NCBI RefSeq assembly: GCF_002159645.1
Contig: NZ_NFJB01000005.1
Span: 59,344 to 123,343, forward strand
Direction: 5' to 3'
Length of the DNA stretch: 64,000 nucleotides
Source of the DNA: Parabacteroides sp. An277
GTDB lineage: Bacteria > Bacteroidota > Bacteroidia > Bacteroidales > Tannerellaceae
Shown here piece by piece: positions 1 to 8,473 of the stretch. The first letter of the stretch is position 1. The number at the start of each line of letters is the position of its first letter. The translations under genes were made by a program, and so were the position numbers. The notes beneath the pieces were generated by a model. That model was not told the DNA's origin. It saw only the letters and a program-made list of their open reading frames with translations, and searched no databases.

Positions 1-221
1 TCATGTAAAGGAGAGAAATCACCTTCTACATTCTCCAATGCTTTTTTCAGCAAACTATTTTTAACAACAACCAACTTAACGTCATTCTTGAAGCATTCAC
101 GTCTCAACCGAGAGGTTGTATCTGCATCAATAGCTTCAATATCCGTCAGGTAAAAATTAGGATACTCCTTCAATGTTGCAGTCAGTTGCTCTATTATAAC
201 ACCTTTATCTTCCTTTCTCAT
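1..221 (-). CDS. rplJ: 50S ribosomal protein L10, 5' part only
   Basis: The reading frame begins with ATG at 221 and runs off the left edge of the window, giving about 73 residues that start MRKEDKGVIIEQL. The text has the L10 N-terminal pattern: a basic start, then the ITSIDADTTSRLR-like stretch (here IEAIDADTTSRLRRECF) and VVVKNSLLKKAL. L10 anchors the L7/L12 stalk to the large ribosomal subunit. It follows rplA after 13 bases on the same strand, as in the usual rplK-rplA-rplJ order, so rplL and rpoBC are expected beyond the window. Confidence 0.95.
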   Translation of the reverse strand, partial: MRKEDKGVIIEQLTATLKEYPNFYLTDIEAIDADTTSRLRRECFKNDVKLVVVKNSLLKKALENVEGDFSPLH

Positions 222-234
222 TGTTCAATTGTTT

Positions 235-933
235 TTAAAGTTCATCAACTGATTTCGGGTCTACCTTGATACCCGCACTCATAGTACTTGAAAGATAAAT
301 GCTCTTAATATACGTACCTTTAGCTGCTGACGGTTTCAATTTAATCAATGCAGAGATAAATTCTTTTGCGTTATCGCGAATTTGATCTGCATTAAAAGAA
401 ACCTTACCGATTGAAGTATGAACAATACCAGCCTTATCTACTTTGAAATCGATTTTACCCTGTTTTACTTCTTTTACAGCATTACCAATTTCATTCGTGA
501 CAGTACCGCTTTTAGGATTAGGCATCAAGCCACGTGGACCTAACACTCGTCCCAAAGCACCAATCTTACCCATGATGGAAGGCATCGTAATAATTACATC
601 AACATCCGTCCAACCACTTTTAATCTTATTGATATATTCATCCAAACCGACATAGTCAGCTCCTGCTGCAGTAGCTTCTGCTTCCTTGTCTGGAGTACAC
701 AATGCAAGAACCCGAACCTGTTTACCAGTTCCATGAGGTAATGAAACAACACCTCTCACCATTTGATTGGCTTTACGGGGATCAACACCTAAACGAACAT
801 CTACATCTACAGAAGCATCAAACTTTGTGGTTGTAATTTCTTTAACCAACGCAGAAGCTTCCTTCAATGAATATGTCTTCCCAGCTTCAATCTTACCCAA
901 AGCCAACTTTTGATTTTTTGTAAGTTTACTCAT
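235..933 (-). CDS. rplA: 50S ribosomal protein L1
   Basis: This 232-residue protein has the usual length of bacterial L1. Diagnostic stretches are [16 protein letters not shown] near residue 45 and the conserved [18 protein letters not shown] block near residues 127-144, which belongs to the rRNA-binding face. L1 binds 23S rRNA at the E-site stalk; in well-studied bacteria it also represses its own operon. It lies 14 bases after rplK and 13 before rplJ, all on the minus strand. Confidence 0.98.
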   Translation of the reverse strand: MSKLTKNQKLALGKIEAGKTYSLKEASALVKEITTTKFDASVDVDVRLGVDPRKANQMVRGVVSLPHGTGKQVRVLALCTPDKEAEATAAGADYVGLDEYINKIKSGWTDVDVIITMPSIMGKIGALGRVLGPRGLMPNPKSGTVTNEIGNAVKEVKQGKIDFKVDKAGIVHTSIGKVSFNADQIRDNAKEFISALIKLKPSAAKGTYIKSIYLSSTMSAGIKVDPKSVDEL

Positions 934-947
934 TTCAATTGAAGTTT

Positions 948-1391
948 TTAATTATTACCCGGGAATGTCCCTTTAACTGTGATACCCATACTTCTCGCTG
1001 TTCCAGCAACCATCCTCATGGCCGACTCAACAGTAAAGCAGTTCAAATCTTGTAACTTGTCTTCTGCAATCGTTTTTACCTGATCCCAAGAAATTTCTGC
1101 AATTTTCTTACGATTCGGCTCTGCAGAACCACTCTTTTGTTTCGTAGCTTCCAACAACTGAATAGCCACAGGAGGGGTTTTAACGACAAAGTCAAAAGAC
1201 TTATCTGTATAGTAAGTAATTACTACCGGCAATACCTTACCTGCTTTGTCTTGGGTTTTGGCATTAAATTGCTTGCAAAACTCCATAATGTTAATACCCT
1301 TAGAACCCAATGCAGGTCCTACTGGGGGAGAAGGGTTTGCTGCTCCTCCTTTAATTTGCAATTTGATTTGTCCAGCAACTTCTTTAGCCAT
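948..1391 (-). CDS. rplK: 50S ribosomal protein L11
   Basis: At 147 residues it has the normal L11 size. It starts [29 protein letters not shown], including the proline-rich [24 protein letters not shown] block typical of L11, and ends with the RNA-binding domain containing GTARSMGI. L11 binds the GTPase-associated region of 23S rRNA, where translation factors act. It sits between nusG (67-bp gap) and rplA in the ribosomal/transcription operon. Confidence 0.98.
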   Translation of the reverse strand: MAKEVAGQIKLQIKGGAANPSPPVGPALGSKGINIMEFCKQFNAKTQDKAGKVLPVVITYYTDKSFDFVVKTPPVAIQLLEATKQKSGSAEPNRKKIAEISWDQVKTIAEDKLQDLNCFTVESAMRMVAGTARSMGITVKGTFPGNN

Positions 1392-1458
1392 TTTTCTAAA
1401 ATTTAATACAGTATAACACCTACAACTGAAAGATCCATACTTTTCGTAACCAGAGTAC

Positions 1459-2001
1459 TTACTCTTTCTCCACCTGCATATAACCTAACTCAAGTGGGGT
1501 TTTACGTCCAAAAACTTTCACCATCACTTTGAGTTTCCGTTTCTCGGCATTTACCTCTTCGATGATTCCACTAAACCCATTAAATGGACCAAATGTGATT
1601 TTCACACTTTCTCCTACGAAATATTGGATATCAGCATCATCCGGCTGTTCTTGCATTTCATCAACCGTACCTAAAATACGACTTACTTCTGCAGGACGTA
1701 GCGGAACGGGGTTATCAGACCCTCCTAAAAATCCAATAATGTTAGGAATGTTCCTCAATCGATGAGCGACTTCTCCCACCAAAGCAGCTTCTACTAATAC
1801 ATAACCTGGCAAATAAGCACGTTCTTTCATTACTTTTTTCCCGTTACGCACCGTAAAAGTTTTTTCAGTCGGAATTAAAACTTGAGATACATATTCTCCT
1901 AAATCCGTATTCTTTATCTCAGCTTCCAAATACTCTTTCGCTTTATTCTCCTTTCCGCTAATAGCACGAAGAACATAGAATTTCTTTTGAACGTCAGACA
2001 T
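1459..2001 (-). CDS. nusG: transcription termination/antitermination factor NusG
   Basis: The protein is 180 residues from ATG at 2001; an in-frame TTG six bases upstream adds only two residues and is less likely. The N-terminal NGN domain begins [20 protein letters not shown] and contains the [13 protein letters not shown] segment. The C-terminal KOW domain carries [16 protein letters not shown]. NusG binds the RNA polymerase clamp and links it to Rho or the ribosome. It follows secE by 12 bases, the classic secE-nusG pair. Confidence 0.97.
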   Translation of the reverse strand: MSDVQKKFYVLRAISGKENKAKEYLEAEIKNTDLGEYVSQVLIPTEKTFTVRNGKKVMKERAYLPGYVLVEAALVGEVAHRLRNIPNIIGFLGGSDNPVPLRPAEVSRILGTVDEMQEQPDDADIQYFVGESVKITFGPFNGFSGIIEEVNAEKRKLKVMVKVFGRKTPLELGYMQVEKE

Positions 2002-2013
2002 TTTCAAAACTGA

Positions 2014-2208
2014 TTAAAAGATTTTTTCGTAGAAGAAACGCATCACAGCTTCAAAGCCCATGTCAATAACAAAGATTACAACAGCTATGATAAGGGAAGC
2101 AAACATAACCACAACTGCACTATTCGCAAGCTCTGTTTTTGTTGGCCAAGAAACCTTATATACAAGTTCGTTATAAGATTCTTTTATATATTCAACTATT
2201 TTCTTCAT
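2014..2208 (-). CDS. secE: preprotein translocase subunit SecE
   Basis: I place the start at ATG 2208 (MKKIVEYIKESYNEL), giving 64 residues. A longer frame to 2256 would run through tRNA-Trp and is not credible. The protein has the short SecE form: an amphipathic N-terminal helix, the conserved KVSWPTKTEL motif, then one membrane helix (SAVVVMFASLIIAVVIFVID). SecE stabilises SecY in the inner membrane. It lies between tRNA-Trp and nusG. Confidence 0.95.
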   Translation of the reverse strand: MKKIVEYIKESYNELVYKVSWPTKTELANSAVVVMFASLIIAVVIFVIDMGFEAVMRFFYEKIF

Positions 2209-2226
2209 CGAATCTGTTATTTTTTG

Positions 2227-2299
2227 CACGGAACGAGAGGCTCGAACTCCCGACACCTGGTTTTGGAGACCAGTGCTCTACCAACTGAGCTAGTTCCGT
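2227..2299 (-). tRNA. tRNA-Trp (CCA anticodon)
   Basis: The minus strand folds as a tRNA: acceptor ACGGAAC pairs with GTTCCGT, and the anticodon loop CTCCAAA within TGGTCTCCAAAACCA gives CCA. The T-arm reads GGGAGTTCGAGCCTC. CCA is not encoded at the 3' end. It stands between tuf and secE, so it is probably cut out of the same transcript. Confidence 0.95.
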
Positions 2300-2305
2300 A
2301 GTTAA

Positions 2306-2366
2306 AATGAAGAATTAAGAATTACTTCTTTTCGGTATACCGATTCTTCATTCTTAACTCTTCATT
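2306..2366. repeat. imperfect 17-bp inverted repeat between tuf and tRNA-Trp
   Basis: AATGAAGAATTAAGAAT (2306-2322) faces ATTCTTAACTCTTCATT (2350-2366), matching at 16 of 17 positions. A second palindrome, CGGTATACCG, lies in the loop. It could end or process the tuf transcript. It also resembles the low-complexity GAATTGACAAT-type hairpins near 43800 and 44080. Confidence 0.6.
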
Positions 2367-2377
2367 CTTTACTATTA

Positions 2378-3565
2378 TTAGTTTTCCAGTTCTGTAATCT
2401 GACCTGCACCTACCGTACGACCACCTTCGCGGATAGCGAAACGCAAACCTACGCTACATGCTACCGGATAGATCAATTCTACCTCGATTGTTACGTTATC
2501 ACCTGGCATAACCATTTCAGTTCCTTCCGGCAACTTGATTTCACCCGTCACATCCAATGTACGGATATAGAACTGAGGACGGTAGTGGTTGTGGAACGGA
2601 GTGTGACGACCACCTTCTTCTTTCTTCAAGATATAAACCTCTGCTTTAAACTTAGAGTGAGGCTTAACCTGACCCGGGTGGCAGATTACCATACCACGCT
2701 TAACTTCGTTCTTATCGATACCACGGAGCAACAAACCTACGTTATCACCAGCTTCGCCCTGATCCAACAGTTTGCGGAACATTTCAACGCCTGTAACAAC
2801 AGATTTCTTACCTTCAGCACCCAAACCGATAATCTGAACTTCATCACCTACTTTCACAACACCAGTTTCGATACGACCTGTTGCTACAGTACCACGACCT
2901 GTGATAGAGAACACGTCTTCAACCGGCATCAAGAAAGGCTTATCGATTTCACGCGGAGGCAACGGAATCCAAGTATCGCAAGCATCCATCAATTCCATTA
3001 CTTTTTCTTCCCACTTCGGATCGCCATTCAACGCACCCAGCGCAGAACCACGGATGATAGGAGTATTGTCACCGTCGTAACCGTAGAACGAAAGCAATTC
3101 ACGCATTTCCATTTCTACCAATTCCAACATTTCTTCATCGTCAACCATATCGCACTTGTTCAAGAAAACAACCAAACGCGGTACGTTCACCTGACGAGCC
3201 AACAAGATATGTTCACGAGTCTGAGGCATAGGACCATCAGTAGCAGCAACTACAATGATAGCACCATCCATCTGAGCAGCACCAGTTACCATGTTCTTTA
3301 CATAGTCGGCGTGACCCGGACAGTCTACGTGAGCATAGTGACGGTTAGCCGTCTGATACTCTACGTGAGCAGTGTTGATAGTGATACCTCTTTCCTTTTC
3401 TTCAGGTGCATTATCGATAGAATCGAATGAACGCTGTTCTGAAAGACCTCTCTTTGCCAACACCGTTGTGATAGCGGCTGTCAAAGTTGTTTTACCGTGG
3501 TCAACGTGACCAATCGTACCAATGTTAACATGTGGTTTCGATCTGTCAAATTTCTCTTTTGCCAT
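2378..3565 (-). CDS. tuf: translation elongation factor Tu
   Basis: The protein is 395 residues, the standard EF-Tu length. GTPase motifs are complete: GHVDHGKT near residues 19-26 (P-loop), DCPGHADY near 81-88 and NKCD near 136-139, followed by the two beta-barrel domains ending [12 protein letters not shown]-Tu carries aminoacyl-tRNA to the ribosome. Four tRNA genes lie just upstream and tRNA-Trp just downstream on the same strand. Confidence 0.99.
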   Translation of the reverse strand: MAKEKFDRSKPHVNIGTIGHVDHGKTTLTAAITTVLAKRGLSEQRSFDSIDNAPEEKERGITINTAHVEYQTANRHYAHVDCPGHADYVKNMVTGAAQMDGAIIVVAATDGPMPQTREHILLARQVNVPRLVVFLNKCDMVDDEEMLELVEMEMRELLSFYGYDGDNTPIIRGSALGALNGDPKWEEKVMELMDACDTWIPLPPREIDKPFLMPVEDVFSITGRGTVATGRIETGVVKVGDEVQIIGLGAEGKKSVVTGVEMFRKLLDQGEAGDNVGLLLRGIDKNEVKRGMVICHPGQVKPHSKFKAEVYILKKEEGGRHTPFHNHYRPQFYIRTLDVTGEIKLPEGTEMVMPGDNVTIEVELIYPVACSVGLRFAIREGGRTVGAGQITELEN

Positions 3566-3613
3566 AACTTAATTGTCCTTTATTTGATTAATAATTTCAT
3601 TCTTAAATATCCG

Positions 3614-3685
<72 letters not shown>

Positions 3686-3691
3686 ATTTTG

Positions 3692-3764
3692 AGCGGAAAA
3701 CGGGACTCAAACCCGCGACCCCCAGCTTGGAAGGCTAGTGCTCTATCAACTGAGCTATTTCCGC
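3692..3764 (-). tRNA. tRNA-Gly (TCC anticodon)
   Basis: The acceptor GCGGAAA pairs with TTTCCGC, and the anticodon loop is CTTCCAA. It lies 6 bases from tRNA-Thr(GGT) and 20 from tRNA-Tyr, consistent with one polycistronic tRNA-mRNA transcript. Confidence 0.94.
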
Positions 3765-3784
3765 AATACCTATATATAAATAGG

Positions 3785-3867
3785 TGGGCAGTGATGGATT
3801 CGAACCACCGAAGGCGTAAGCCAGCTGAGTTACAGTCAGCCCCATTTGGCCACTCTGGTAACTGCCC
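3785..3867 (-). tRNA. tRNA-Tyr (GTA anticodon)
   Basis: The acceptor GGGCAGT pairs with ACTGCCC. The anticodon loop CTGTAAC gives GTA, and a long variable arm, as expected for tRNA-Tyr, explains the 83-base length. Confidence 0.94.
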
Positions 3868-3885
3868 TTTCCAACATTTCTTTTG

Positions 3886-3959
3886 AGCCTCTTGTCGGAT
3901 TCGAACCAACGACCCCGAGATTACAAATCACGTGCTCTGGCCAACTGAGCTAAAGAGGC
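3886..3959 (-). tRNA. tRNA-Thr (TGT anticodon)
   Basis: The acceptor GCCTCTT pairs with AAGAGGC, the loop TTTGTAA gives anticodon TGT, and the T-loop is TTCGAAT. The anticodon stem holds one T-T mismatch. It is the first gene after the operon promoter. Confidence 0.93.
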
Positions 3960-3974
3960 ATATCTTCAAAATAA

Positions 3975-4006
3975 CAGCCGTTTCGGTACTCTCATCGAAA
4001 CGGCTG
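3975..4006. terminator. 11-bp perfect hairpin between hpf and the tRNA-tuf operon
   Basis: CAGCCGTTTCG (3975-3985) and CGAAACGGCTG (3996-4006) form a perfect stem with a 10-base loop. It overlaps the predicted start point of the tRNA-tuf operon. It may therefore end hpf transcripts, cap the 5' end of the operon transcript, or both. No long T-run follows on the minus strand. Confidence 0.55.
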
Positions 4007-4037
4007 CAAATTTAGGCATTATTTCTTACATACCAAA
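4007..4037 (-). promoter_or_regulatory. promoter of the tRNA-tuf-secE-nusG-rpl operon
   Basis: On the minus strand TTTG (4037-4034) is separated by exactly 19 bases from TAAATTTG (4014-4007). This fits the Bacteroidetes sigma consensus TTTG-N19/20-TAnnTTTG. It lies about 50 bases ahead of the first tRNA gene. Confidence 0.8.
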
Positions 4038-4054
4038 TTTTTCTACCGTATTTT

Positions 4055-4354
4055 TTATTTGGTTCTGCTTTTTTCTTTGAATTTAACCAATTGTTTTTCC
4101 AAAGCTTCCACACTTTCGTCGATTGCCTCTTCAAAAGTGTCTTTTGTTTTCTCTGCAAAGCAATCCCCATTTTTCACTTTCACTAAGATAGCAGCATTCT
4201 TGTTCATTGCCGTTTCCGGTTTTACAACCTTCAGAGTCACTTCAGCCAATATGATGCCATCGTAGTATTGTTCCAACTTGGATACTTTCTTTTGAATAAA
4301 AGCTTCCAACTGCTTCGTCGCATCAAAATGAATCGCCTGAATTCTAATTTCCAT
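4055..4354 (-). CDS. hpf: ribosome hibernation promoting factor, short HPF
   Basis: The start is placed at ATG 4354 (MEIRIQAIHFDATKQLEAFIQKKVSKLEQYYD), giving 99 residues. This matches the short HPF/YfiA fold; it lacks the C-terminal dimerisation domain of long HPF. The family binds the 30S subunit in stationary phase and blocks initiation. The 11-base overlap with the upstream recombinase gene indicates translational coupling. Confidence 0.9.
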   Translation of the reverse strand: MEIRIQAIHFDATKQLEAFIQKKVSKLEQYYDGIILAEVTLKVVKPETAMNKNAAILVKVKNGDCFAEKTKDTFEEAIDESVEALEKQLVKFKEKSRTK

Positions 4355-5276
4355 AATAACCTCCTTCTTTTTTCGCCCGAGGGTGGGCATGATACACTTT
4401 TTTTAATTCCTCAAAGGATGTATGCGTATATACGCTCGTAGAAGCCAAACTACTGTGTCCTAATAAATCTTTCACCGCGTTCAACTCTGCGCCGTTGTTC
4501 AGCATACTTGTCGCAAACGAATGCCGCAACACGTGCGGGCTACGCTTGGCCAATGTAGGCACTTCCGACAATCTTCCTTTTACTACTCTATAAACAATAT
4601 AGGAAGAAATTTGTTCACCATTGGGGCGAATAAAAAAATATTCCGAAGCGCCTACCTCTTGGTTGCGCACCTGTATGTATTGCCACATCAAGTCCTTCAA
4701 TCTCTCGGCAAACGGTATCAATCGTTGCTTATTGCGCTTTCCTGTCACCTTGATTTGCATTCGTTCGAAATCCACATCCGCATCGCGAAGGTTAACCAAT
4801 TCCGCCCGTCGCATTCCGGTATCGTAAAGCATTTCCACAATCAGATTGTCTCGTATGCTTATAAAATCCTTTTCCCCATTGCCTTCATGCGAGTCGAGCA
4901 GCATTTCCATGTCTTTGTCTTTTACGAAATAAGGCAAAGGCTTTTTGGCTTTCGGCCCCGTAATAAGGCGCATAGGGTCAGCAGAAATCCGTTTCTGCTT
5001 CATGAGATATTTAAAAAAAGACTTCAAAGAACTCAATTTCCGATTGACGGAAGTCTCCTTGTATCCCTTACCTTCTCTACCTCCTTTATTATCCATCAAG
5101 GAAATAATCCAGCGCCGGACCAAATCGGCATCCACATCTTCCGGAAAGGTTATGTTTTCGTCCAATTCCCGCAAATACAATATGAATTGCAACAAATCCT
5201 TCCGATAAGCCTCAACCGTCAGAAGCGAATAATTACGCTCATATTGCAAATAGCTTAGAAATTCATCGACCAGCAT
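4344..5276 (-). CDS. tyrosine recombinase, XerC/XerD type
   Basis: The 310-residue protein has the Xer layout: an N-terminal core-binding domain (MLVDEFLSYLQYERNYS, SSLKSFFKYL) and a C-terminal catalytic domain. The active-site set is visible: Arg in GMRRAEL, Lys in VTGKRNK, His and Arg in HVLRHSFA, His in LLGHSS, nucleophile Tyr in TSVYTHT. Xer proteins resolve chromosome dimers at dif. Its place beside hpf and tuf, away from any phage genes, supports a housekeeping role; XerC versus XerD cannot be decided here. Confidence 0.9.
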   Translation of the reverse strand: MLVDEFLSYLQYERNYSLLTVEAYRKDLLQFILYLRELDENITFPEDVDADLVRRWIISLMDNKGGREGKGYKETSVNRKLSSLKSFFKYLMKQKRISADPMRLITGPKAKKPLPYFVKDKDMEMLLDSHEGNGEKDFISIRDNLIVEMLYDTGMRRAELVNLRDADVDFERMQIKVTGKRNKQRLIPFAERLKDLMWQYIQVRNQEVGASEYFFIRPNGEQISSYIVYRVVKGRLSEVPTLAKRSPHVLRHSFATSMLNNGAELNAVKDLLGHSSLASTSVYTHTSFEELKKVYHAHPRAKKEGGYYGN

Positions 5277-5349
5277 ATTCGTTCACCAATCCTTTCTTGG
5301 GCACGAATATAGAAATTAGATTTTAAAGAACCAAATTTTTCGCACAGAA

Positions 5350-5541
5350 TTATTCTTCCGCCTGATGCAATTGCTGTACGTAGATAGCGCGCATCATTTG
5401 CTTTCTCTTTGTTACAGACGGTTTTTCGAAAGCTTGACGGTTTCTCAATTCTTTTACGATACCAGTCTTTTCAAATTTTCTCTTAAACTTCTTCAGCGCC
5501 TTTTCAATGTTTTCGCCTTCTTTCAATGGAACTACGATCAT
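5350..5541 (-). CDS. rpsU: 30S ribosomal protein S21
   Basis: The 63-residue basic protein starts MIVVPLKEGENIEKALKKFKRKFEKTG and continues with the S21 pattern RNRQAFEKPSVTKRKQ. S21 binds near the anti-Shine-Dalgarno end of 16S rRNA. It is encoded upstream of the Xer recombinase gene with a 73-bp gap and may begin the rpsU-xer-hpf unit. Confidence 0.97.
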   Translation of the reverse strand: MIVVPLKEGENIEKALKKFKRKFEKTGIVKELRNRQAFEKPSVTKRKQMMRAIYVQQLHQAEE

Positions 5542-5976
5542 ACTTTTTTAATTTATTATTTTGTTTAATTACTACTTCCTTTAAAATGGGCACAAAATTA
5601 GAGATAGTTTCGCTACTTGCCAAACTTTCTGCCCATAAATATCATATTTTTCTTATTTTAATAGGTACAACGACCTCCTTTCTTGTCCTTCTTTCATTAA
5701 ACATCTGATTAGTTCCTCTGTGCAACCCAAAGCCATACACCCCGAATCGCCGCGCAAAGGTACACTTTTTCTTTGTTTTTTGCAACACATCCTAACTTTT
5801 TGTGTATCAACACAAGGGTACGTGCCGAGATTTATGCCTATAATCGTTTCCATTTATAACGGGAATCGTTTTCGTTTATGCCTATATTTGCAAACGATTT
5901 CAACGAGAATCTGGAGAAAAATCCCTACTTTTGCCACCGGATACCTATACATATATTATATATACTATCATCAGAT
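5542..5976. promoter_or_regulatory. 435-bp divergent intergenic region with direct repeats and -7 boxes
   Basis: No convincing gene is present. A 12-base direct repeat, TTTATGCCTATA, occurs at 5831-5842 and 5875-5886, near AATCGTTT copies and their complement AAACGATT at 5892-5899. Two -7 boxes for the TPR gene are visible, TATATTTG (5883-5890) and TACTTTTG (5926-5933). The spacing suggests a regulator-bound promoter. Confidence 0.5.
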
Positions 5977-6360
5977 ATGGAAAAGAAGACGACAGAAGAG
6001 GAAGTTATGGCTTATTTGCGACATGGAGAAATACAGGCAGCCGAGGGACATTTAAAAGAGGCGGAAGCGGACTTCAGGCTTGTATTGGAATTAAATCCGT
6101 TCCATACAAAAGCGCTTGGTTATATGGGCGATCTGTTCGCCTACCAAAAGAAATGGGACGAAGCTATCCAATTCTTCAGCGAAATGATTGAACAAACGCC
6201 CCTTTCCGCTAAAGCTTTCTCCGAACGAGGACGAGCCAAACATCTGAAAGGCGATGAAAAAGGCGCTTTCGAAGATTTGAAACGAGCCATCGAATTGAAT
6301 CCTACAGGCGAGGAAGCACAACGTTTGGAGGGTATCCATCGTAATTTTGCAAGAAAATGA
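5977..6360 (+). CDS. tetratricopeptide repeat protein
   Basis: The start is set at ATG 5977 (MEKKTTEEEVMAYLRHGEIQ), downstream of two -7 boxes, giving 127 residues. About three TPR units are seen: AEGHLKEAEADFRLVLELNP, ALGYMGDLFAYQKKWDEAIQFF and AFSERGRAKHLKGDEKGAFED. There is no signal peptide, so it is probably a cytoplasmic protein-protein adaptor. The partner is unknown. Confidence 0.8.
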   Translation: MEKKTTEEEVMAYLRHGEIQAAEGHLKEAEADFRLVLELNPFHTKALGYMGDLFAYQKKWDEAIQFFSEMIEQTPLSAKAFSERGRAKHLKGDEKGAFEDLKRAIELNPTGEEAQRLEGIHRNFARK

Positions 6361-6369
6361 GTTTAACTT

Positions 6370-6401
6370 TTTGGTAGTTCCAAAAAAAGGACGTATCTTT
6401 G
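6370..6401 (+). promoter_or_regulatory. rpmH promoter
   Basis: TTTG (6370-6373) is followed after exactly 20 bases by TATCTTTG (6394-6401), a full match to the Bacteroidetes consensus. It lies about 55 bases ahead of rpmH, which leaves a short leader. Confidence 0.85.
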
Positions 6402-6456
6402 CAGCCCGAATAAACATGTGAATAAGAACAAGAATAATAATAAATAAGATAGAAAA

Positions 6457-6609
6457 ATGAAAAGAACATTCCAACCATCCAATCGGAAAAGAAAGAACAA
6501 ACACGGATTCCGTTCAAGAATGGCTACTCCTAATGGCCGTCGTGTATTAGCAGCTCGTCGAGCTAAAGGCAGAGCTAAATTGACCGTTTCTGACGAATAC
6601 AACGGATAA
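6457..6609 (+). CDS. rpmH: 50S ribosomal protein L34
   Basis: The 50-residue frame reads [20 protein letters not shown] and continues with [21 protein letters not shown], the invariant L34 pattern. It is easy to miss because it is so short. The gene has its own consensus promoter and a strong terminator, so it forms a single-gene unit. The usual rnpA neighbour does not follow. Confidence 0.97.
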   Translation: MKRTFQPSNRKRKNKHGFRSRMATPNGRRVLAARRAKGRAKLTVSDEYNG

Positions 6610-6641
6610 AAAATATCCGTTTCGTAGCAAACTTGACAAAG

Positions 6642-6679
6642 AAGTAAAGGTTTTTTTGAGGAAAGCCTTTACTTTTTTT
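6642..6679 (+). terminator. rho-independent terminator of rpmH
   Basis: AAGTAAAGG (6642-6650) pairs with CCTTTACTT (6666-6674) and runs into a T-tract. It overlaps the promoter region of the next gene, whose -7 box TATCTTTG is at 6691-6698. Confidence 0.85.
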
Positions 6680-6723
6680 GTTTTTATGTCTATCTTTGAA
6701 CCTTGTATCAAAAACAAAGAACC

Positions 6724-7353
6724 ATGAGTAATCATTTCTTAAAAATAGGAAAGAATCCATTCGTCGTAAGCATTCTGCTTGTTATCCTCATTACGTGGGG
6801 GTTAATCTACGGAACATTGCTTTGGCTGGATAGCTATACGCGCCATAACCAAGCGGTAGTCATACCTGACGTAAAAGGATTGACTATCGAAAAGGCCGAA
6901 CCGCTATTAGCCGAAAAGGGCATCCGATACAACATCATCGATTCGGTTTTCTCGAAAGATGTGCCACCGGGTGCCATCGTTGAATTAGTACCCGAACCCG
7001 GTTCGAAAGTAAAAGAAGGGCGAATCGTGTTTGTGACTATCAATGCAAAAACGTCTCAAATGGCCATTATGCCCGAAGTACAGGATTTGTCATTCCGGCA
7101 AGCTTATGCCTTGCTCCGCTCGTTGGGTTTCACTTCGGTAGAAGTAAAATACATACCGGCGGAATATACTAATCTGGCCATTGGAGTGGAAATGAATGAA
7201 CGCCCCGTCGAACAAGGGCAACATGTTCCCCTCAACGCACCATTGGTGCTTATTGTAGGGAGCCAAGAGATGGAGCAAGATTCATTGGCCTTGGATAGCT
7301 TGAACAATCTTCCCATAGAGAGTTTAGATAGTGAAGTAGAAAATTGGTTTTGA
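6724..7353 (+). CDS. PASTA-domain membrane protein
   Basis: From ATG 6724 the protein has 209 residues; a TTG start at 6703 falls on the likely transcription start and is rejected. A membrane helix at about residues 14-34 (VVSILLVILITWGLIYGTLLWL) is followed by two PASTA domains, VIPDVKGLTIEKAEPLLAEKGI and IMPEVQDLSFRQAYALLRSLGF. PASTA domains bind cell-wall fragments in other bacteria, but no kinase domain is attached here. It sits one base from the pseudouridine synthase gene and near ddl. Confidence 0.88.
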   Translation: MSNHFLKIGKNPFVVSILLVILITWGLIYGTLLWLDSYTRHNQAVVIPDVKGLTIEKAEPLLAEKGIRYNIIDSVFSKDVPPGAIVELVPEPGSKVKEGRIVFVTINAKTSQMAIMPEVQDLSFRQAYALLRSLGFTSVEVKYIPAEYTNLAIGVEMNERPVEQGQHVPLNAPLVLIVGSQEMEQDSLALDSLNNLPIESLDSEVENWF

Positions 7354-7354
7354 G

Positions 7355-8473
7355 ATGGCAGACTTCATAGACGAAATAGAAGAGATTGAAAAGGAGCAAG
7401 CAAACGACTTTTTGCTGGAAGACGATGACGAATGTGCGTCTATCATCACTTCGCCCGAAGTCTCTCCCGGATTATACGAGCATTTCAAGATTATAGCAGA
7501 CAAAGGGCAATCGCTCTTACGTGTCGACAAATTCTTGGTGGCACGCTTGGTGGGGGCTACCCGCAACCGTATCCAGCAAGCCGCTGAAGCAGGATGTATT
7601 TGGGTGAATGGACAAGCCGTAAAGAGCAATTACCGGGTAAAACCGGCAGACGTAGTGCAAATCGTCATGGACCGCCCTCGACGCGAGACAGAAATCATTC
7701 CTCAAGATATTCCATTAAATATTGTATATGAAGATGCCGACCTTATGGTAATCAACAAACCGGCTGGTATGGTTGTACATCCAGGACATGGAAACTATTC
7801 CGGTACGTTACTGAATGCTATCGCTTATTATTTGCGAGATGACCAGCATTTCGACGCATCTGATCCCCGCCTCGGTTTAGTACATCGTATCGATAAAGAT
7901 ACTTCCGGCCTACTGGTGATTGCAAAAACCCCAGAAGCTAAAAGCCATTTGGGACTTCAATTCTACCACCATACGACGAAACGGCATTACCGCGCCGTCG
8001 TATGGGGACAATTTCAAGAAAAAGAGGGACGAATCGAAGGGAATATTGCCCGAAGTATGAAAGACCGCCTTCAGATGACGGTCTATCCGGACGGAAGCCA
8101 AGGCAAACATGCTGTCACCCATTATCAGGTATTGGAAAAGTTAGGCTATGTGACATTGGTGGAATGCCGTTTGGAAACCGGACGCACGCATCAAATTCGT
8201 GTGCACATGAAATATATTGGCCATACGCTATTCAACGACGAACGTTATGGTGGACATGAGATTCTGAAGGGGACTACGTCCTCAAAATATAAACAATTTG
8301 TACAAAACTGCTTTGCTATTTGTCCTCGTCAAGCTCTGCATGCCAAGACATTAGGATTCGTCCATCCGTCTACAGGGGAAGAGATGTTTTTCGACTCCGA
8401 ATTGCCCGAAGACATGCAACACCTCATCGACAAATGGCGCATCTATTCAACTTCTAAAGATATTGAATTATGA
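7355..8473 (+). CDS. rluD: RluA/RluD-family 23S rRNA pseudouridine synthase
   Basis: The 372-residue protein has an acidic N-terminal extension (about residues 1-40), an S4 RNA-binding domain (RVDKFLVARLVGATRNRIQQ) and the RluA catalytic domain. The catalytic Asp lies in GLVHRIDKDTSGLLV near residue 180, and VINKPAGMVVHPG precedes it. RluD makes pseudouridines in helix 69 of 23S rRNA. The stop overlaps the ddl start by ATGA, so the two are translationally coupled. Confidence 0.92.
   Translation: MADFIDEIEEIEKEQANDFLLEDDDECASIITSPEVSPGLYEHFKIIADKGQSLLRVDKFLVARLVGATRNRIQQAAEAGCIWVNGQAVKSNYRVKPADVVQIVMDRPRRETEIIPQDIPLNIVYEDADLMVINKPAGMVVHPGHGNYSGTLLNAIAYYLRDDQHFDASDPRLGLVHRIDKDTSGLLVIAKTPEAKSHLGLQFYHHTTKRHYRAVVWGQFQEKEGRIEGNIARSMKDRLQMTVYPDGSQGKHAVTHYQVLEKLGYVTLVECRLETGRTHQIRVHMKYIGHTLFNDERYGGHEILKGTTSSKYKQFVQNCFAICPRQALHAKTLGFVHPSTGEEMFFDSELPEDMQHLIDKWRIYSTSKDIEL

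Noticed and set aside
2209..2256. Longer SecE start at 2256
   Set aside because: It would overlap tRNA-Trp, and the SecE pattern begins at MKKIVEYIKE.
2585..3430. A 281-codon frame antisense to tuf
   Set aside because: tuf is strongly conserved and biased in codon use, which commonly opens the opposite strand. The translation has no protein-like features.
4344..5276. Xer-type recombinase as a sign of a mobile element near tuf
   Set aside because: It overlaps hpf in a housekeeping cluster, has Xer length, and no att repeats or phage genes are near.
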